Assembly (NCBI GenBank): GCA_040752635.1
Contig: JBFMGS010000050.1
Coordinates: 1 to 14,472 of the forward strand
Length of the DNA: 14,472 nt
Source: JBFMGS01 sp040752635
Lineage (GTDB): Bacteria > Bacillota > SHA-98 > UBA4971
Reading direction: 5' to 3'
This document shows, in pieces, positions 13,419 through 14,472 of this stretch. The translations under genes were made by a program, and so were the position numbers. The notes beneath the pieces were generated by a model. The model did no database searches. It was not told the DNA's origin and saw nothing but the letters and a program-made list of their open reading frames with translations. Position 1 is the first letter of the stretch. Each line of letters begins with the position of its first letter.

Positions 13419-13458
13419 TAAAGCGCGACCTGTCCCGATAAAGCGCAACCTGCCCCAA
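13419..13458. repeat. Tandem imperfect 20-bp repeat
   Basis: Unit 13419-13438 (TAAAGCGCGACCTGTCCC and two more bases) is followed directly by unit 13439-13458 with three substitutions. Multiple short terminal repeats of this kind occur at the ends of IS21-type insertion sequences, so this could be an orphan IS end, but no transposase lies nearby and the match is from memory. Confidence 0.6.
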
Positions 13459-13490
13459 GCACTAACCCCTGTGCAGCCCCGTGCATCCCC
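13453..13490 (-). other. Potential G-quadruplex after the DUF4434 gene
   Basis: On the plus strand four CCCC tracts lie at 13453-13456, 13466-13469, 13477-13480 and 13487-13490. The minus strand, and RNA reading through from the DUF4434 gene, therefore has four GGGG tracts with loops of 6, 7 and 9 bases, starting 6 bases after the stop codon. This satisfies the usual quadruplex pattern with slightly long loops. It may stand in for a terminator, since no classical one is visible here. Confidence 0.5.
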
Positions 13491-13495
13491 GCGTG

Positions 13496-14452
13496 CTAGC
13501 CCTGCCTTAAATAAACGCCCTTAGACTTCAAGAACTCCTCATAGCGGCGGTACAGGTTGCGGGCTGCCGGCCAGATGGAGTTCGGGCTGAGGAAGTGGGA
13601 AAACTCGAACGTGATCACCTTGCTTACATACGGCTGTACCACCTCTAGCTTGTAGACCAGCTTGCGCCAGTCAATGGGCGGGAACTTGATGGGCATGTCC
13701 CGGTCGAACGTCTCCAGGTTCGACCAGAGCTCGATCTTGTGTCTTTGCGCAATCTCAGCAGTCGCCCGCACAAGCTCTTCAAGCTTCAAGAACTCAGCGC
13801 TGCCGTCCTGGAACGCACAATAGTCTACCAGGCCCTCCAGGCGGCTGAAGATCTCCGACCACTGGCGGAGGTGTTCCTCGACAGTGCGAGGAAAGGCCTT
13901 CTCCCCAAAGGCGACAACGTGCATTGGGTCCAGGCGGCCATGGAAGTAAGGCGAGATCAGGATGGGAAGACCCGAGAGCTTTCGGATCTCTTCCGCCAGG
14001 CTCGTGTGGATGTCAATGATCCTGAGGCCGGTATCCGCAGTCTCGTGGGGCAGGTACCAGCCGGCAAACGCGGGCGATGAACCGTATCTATCAAGCATCT
14101 CACGGATGAACTCTCTGTTGATGTTTACTTCCGTCTGCCAGTCATTGCGGTACCAGAAGCGGTTCGAATCGTATAACCCCAAGAATAGACGCATGCCGTT
14201 CTGCGCTGCAAGCTCCAGGAAGAGGGCGACCAGGTCCTGGTAGACAGGTAGAGTAGGCACGTGTCTTGAGACCGCCTCAGAGGGGCAGGCGAGTTTTTCA
14301 GCCAGGCCGGAACGGATGACGATGACCGTGTCGATTCCTGCCTGCTTCATGGTCTCAAATTCGCATGCCCACTCCTTCTCACTCCAGTTTGAAGAAGGGA
14401 TGTCATAAGTGATCTCATCTAAGAACGTTCCGGTGATCGCTTTGTAGGTCAA
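13496..14452 (-). CDS. DUF4434-like TIM-barrel protein, putative glycoside hydrolase
   Basis: The 318-residue product has no signal peptide, so it is probably cytoplasmic. It starts with ITGTFLDEITYDIPSSNWSE and KEWACEFETMKQAGIDTVIV, the typical opening of DUF4434 proteins, which form a TIM barrel related to glycoside hydrolases. Barrel-strand motifs follow: RLFLGLYDS (about 88-96), FAGWYLPHE (129-137), PILISPYF (163-170), VDYCAFQDG (209-217), ELWSNLETF (241-249) and KVITFEF (278-284). Glu137 and Glu247 lie at strand ends where catalytic acids are usually found in such barrels; this assignment is an inference. The TTG at 14452 is supported by GGAGG 7 bases upstream. The gene is upstream of and on the same strand as the lacI remnant and importer genes, so it may process the imported sugar. 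Its own upstream neighbours lie beyond the window. Confidence 0.82.
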   Translation of the reverse strand: MTYKAITGTFLDEITYDIPSSNWSEKEWACEFETMKQAGIDTVIVIRSGLAEKLACPSEAVSRHVPTLPVYQDLVALFLELAAQNGMRLFLGLYDSNRFWYRNDWQTEVNINREFIREMLDRYGSSPAFAGWYLPHETADTGLRIIDIHTSLAEEIRKLSGLPILISPYFHGRLDPMHVVAFGEKAFPRTVEEHLRQWSEIFSRLEGLVDYCAFQDGSAEFLKLEELVRATAEIAQRHKIELWSNLETFDRDMPIKFPPIDWRKLVYKLEVVQPYVSKVITFEFSHFLSPNSIWPAARNLYRRYEEFLKSKGVYLRQG

Positions 14453-14472
14453 GATGCCCCCTCCAGTCTAGA

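Larger units (their letters stand above)
13214..13495. other. Gene-free stretch between the lacI remnant and the DUF4434 gene
   Basis: No supported gene is seen. A minus-strand frame in this stretch contains a hydrophobic run (MSLPVLAALPVVAGSAFAF) but no ribosome site or recognisable family. The stretch holds a tandem 20-bp repeat (13419-13458), a CCGTCCGTT/CCGTCCGT duplication near 13384-13400 and a regular series of C4 tracts (13453-13490). Confidence 0.5.

Noticed and set aside
13161..13448. Minus-strand frame with a hydrophobic run (ALWIAVAVHNMSLPVLAALP)
   Set aside because: It overlaps the lacI HTH coding sequence in another frame, has no clear ribosome site, and matches no membrane protein I can name; it could at most be a remnant.
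1..14472. CRISPR array, prophage or complete transposon
   Set aside because: No regularly spaced long repeats, no phage structural genes and no transposase or integrase were seen on either strand.

Overview
The window is about 14.5 kb of bacterial DNA of intermediate GC content. It probably comes from a Bacillota (Firmicutes, Clostridia- or Limnochordia-like) genome assembled as a draft. The hints are strong GGAGG-type ribosome sites before almost every gene, frequent GTG and TTG starts, a compact nadABC operon, and a sugar ABC importer cluster with no ATPase of its own. The phylum is inferred from style; no marker gene settles it.

Left part, plus strand. The window opens inside the 3' end of a tRNA with encoded CCA (probably tRNA-Arg) and its intrinsic terminator. 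Next come remains of a peptide/oligosaccharide ABC importer: a fragment of a family-5 solute-binding protein and possibly a short permease fragment. A 15-bp perfect inverted repeat ends at the base where the binding-protein homology begins. A near-consensus promoter (TTGACA-17-TATCAT) overlapped by a CTTGAC-N7-GTCAAG palindrome then drives nadA-nadB-nadC, the de novo route from aspartate to nicotinate mononucleotide.

Middle. A 519-bp gene-free stretch (4224-4742) separates nadC from a convergent minus-strand cluster. It holds several hairpins, a 12-bp tandem duplication and, at its right edge, a 14-bp perfect stem that probably terminates the minus-strand cluster.

Right part, minus strand. 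Read in the direction of transcription it contains: a DUF4434-like TIM-barrel protein (14452-13496); a destroyed LacI-family repressor gene; a family-1 sugar-binding protein; a MalF-type permease; a MalG-type permease; a small exported protein whose frame looks broken; and a 1154-residue secreted multidomain protein with a GHL10 (DUF187-like) barrel flanked by discoidin-type domains and a GH42-trimerisation/GATase-like domain. The whole looks like a carbohydrate capture, hydrolysis and import locus. The ATPase is probably a shared MsmX-type protein encoded elsewhere. Hairpins fill the gap between the binding-protein gene and the permeases, as expected when the binding protein is made in excess.

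Two cautions. The 100 N at 9916-10015 is flanked by an exact 127-bp duplication (9789-9915 = 10016-10142), which is almost certainly an unmerged k-mer-sized contig overlap and not a biological duplication or gap. The small exported gene and the lacI gene carry apparent frameshifts that could be real decay or sequence error, although the lacI gene has also lost its whole effector domain.
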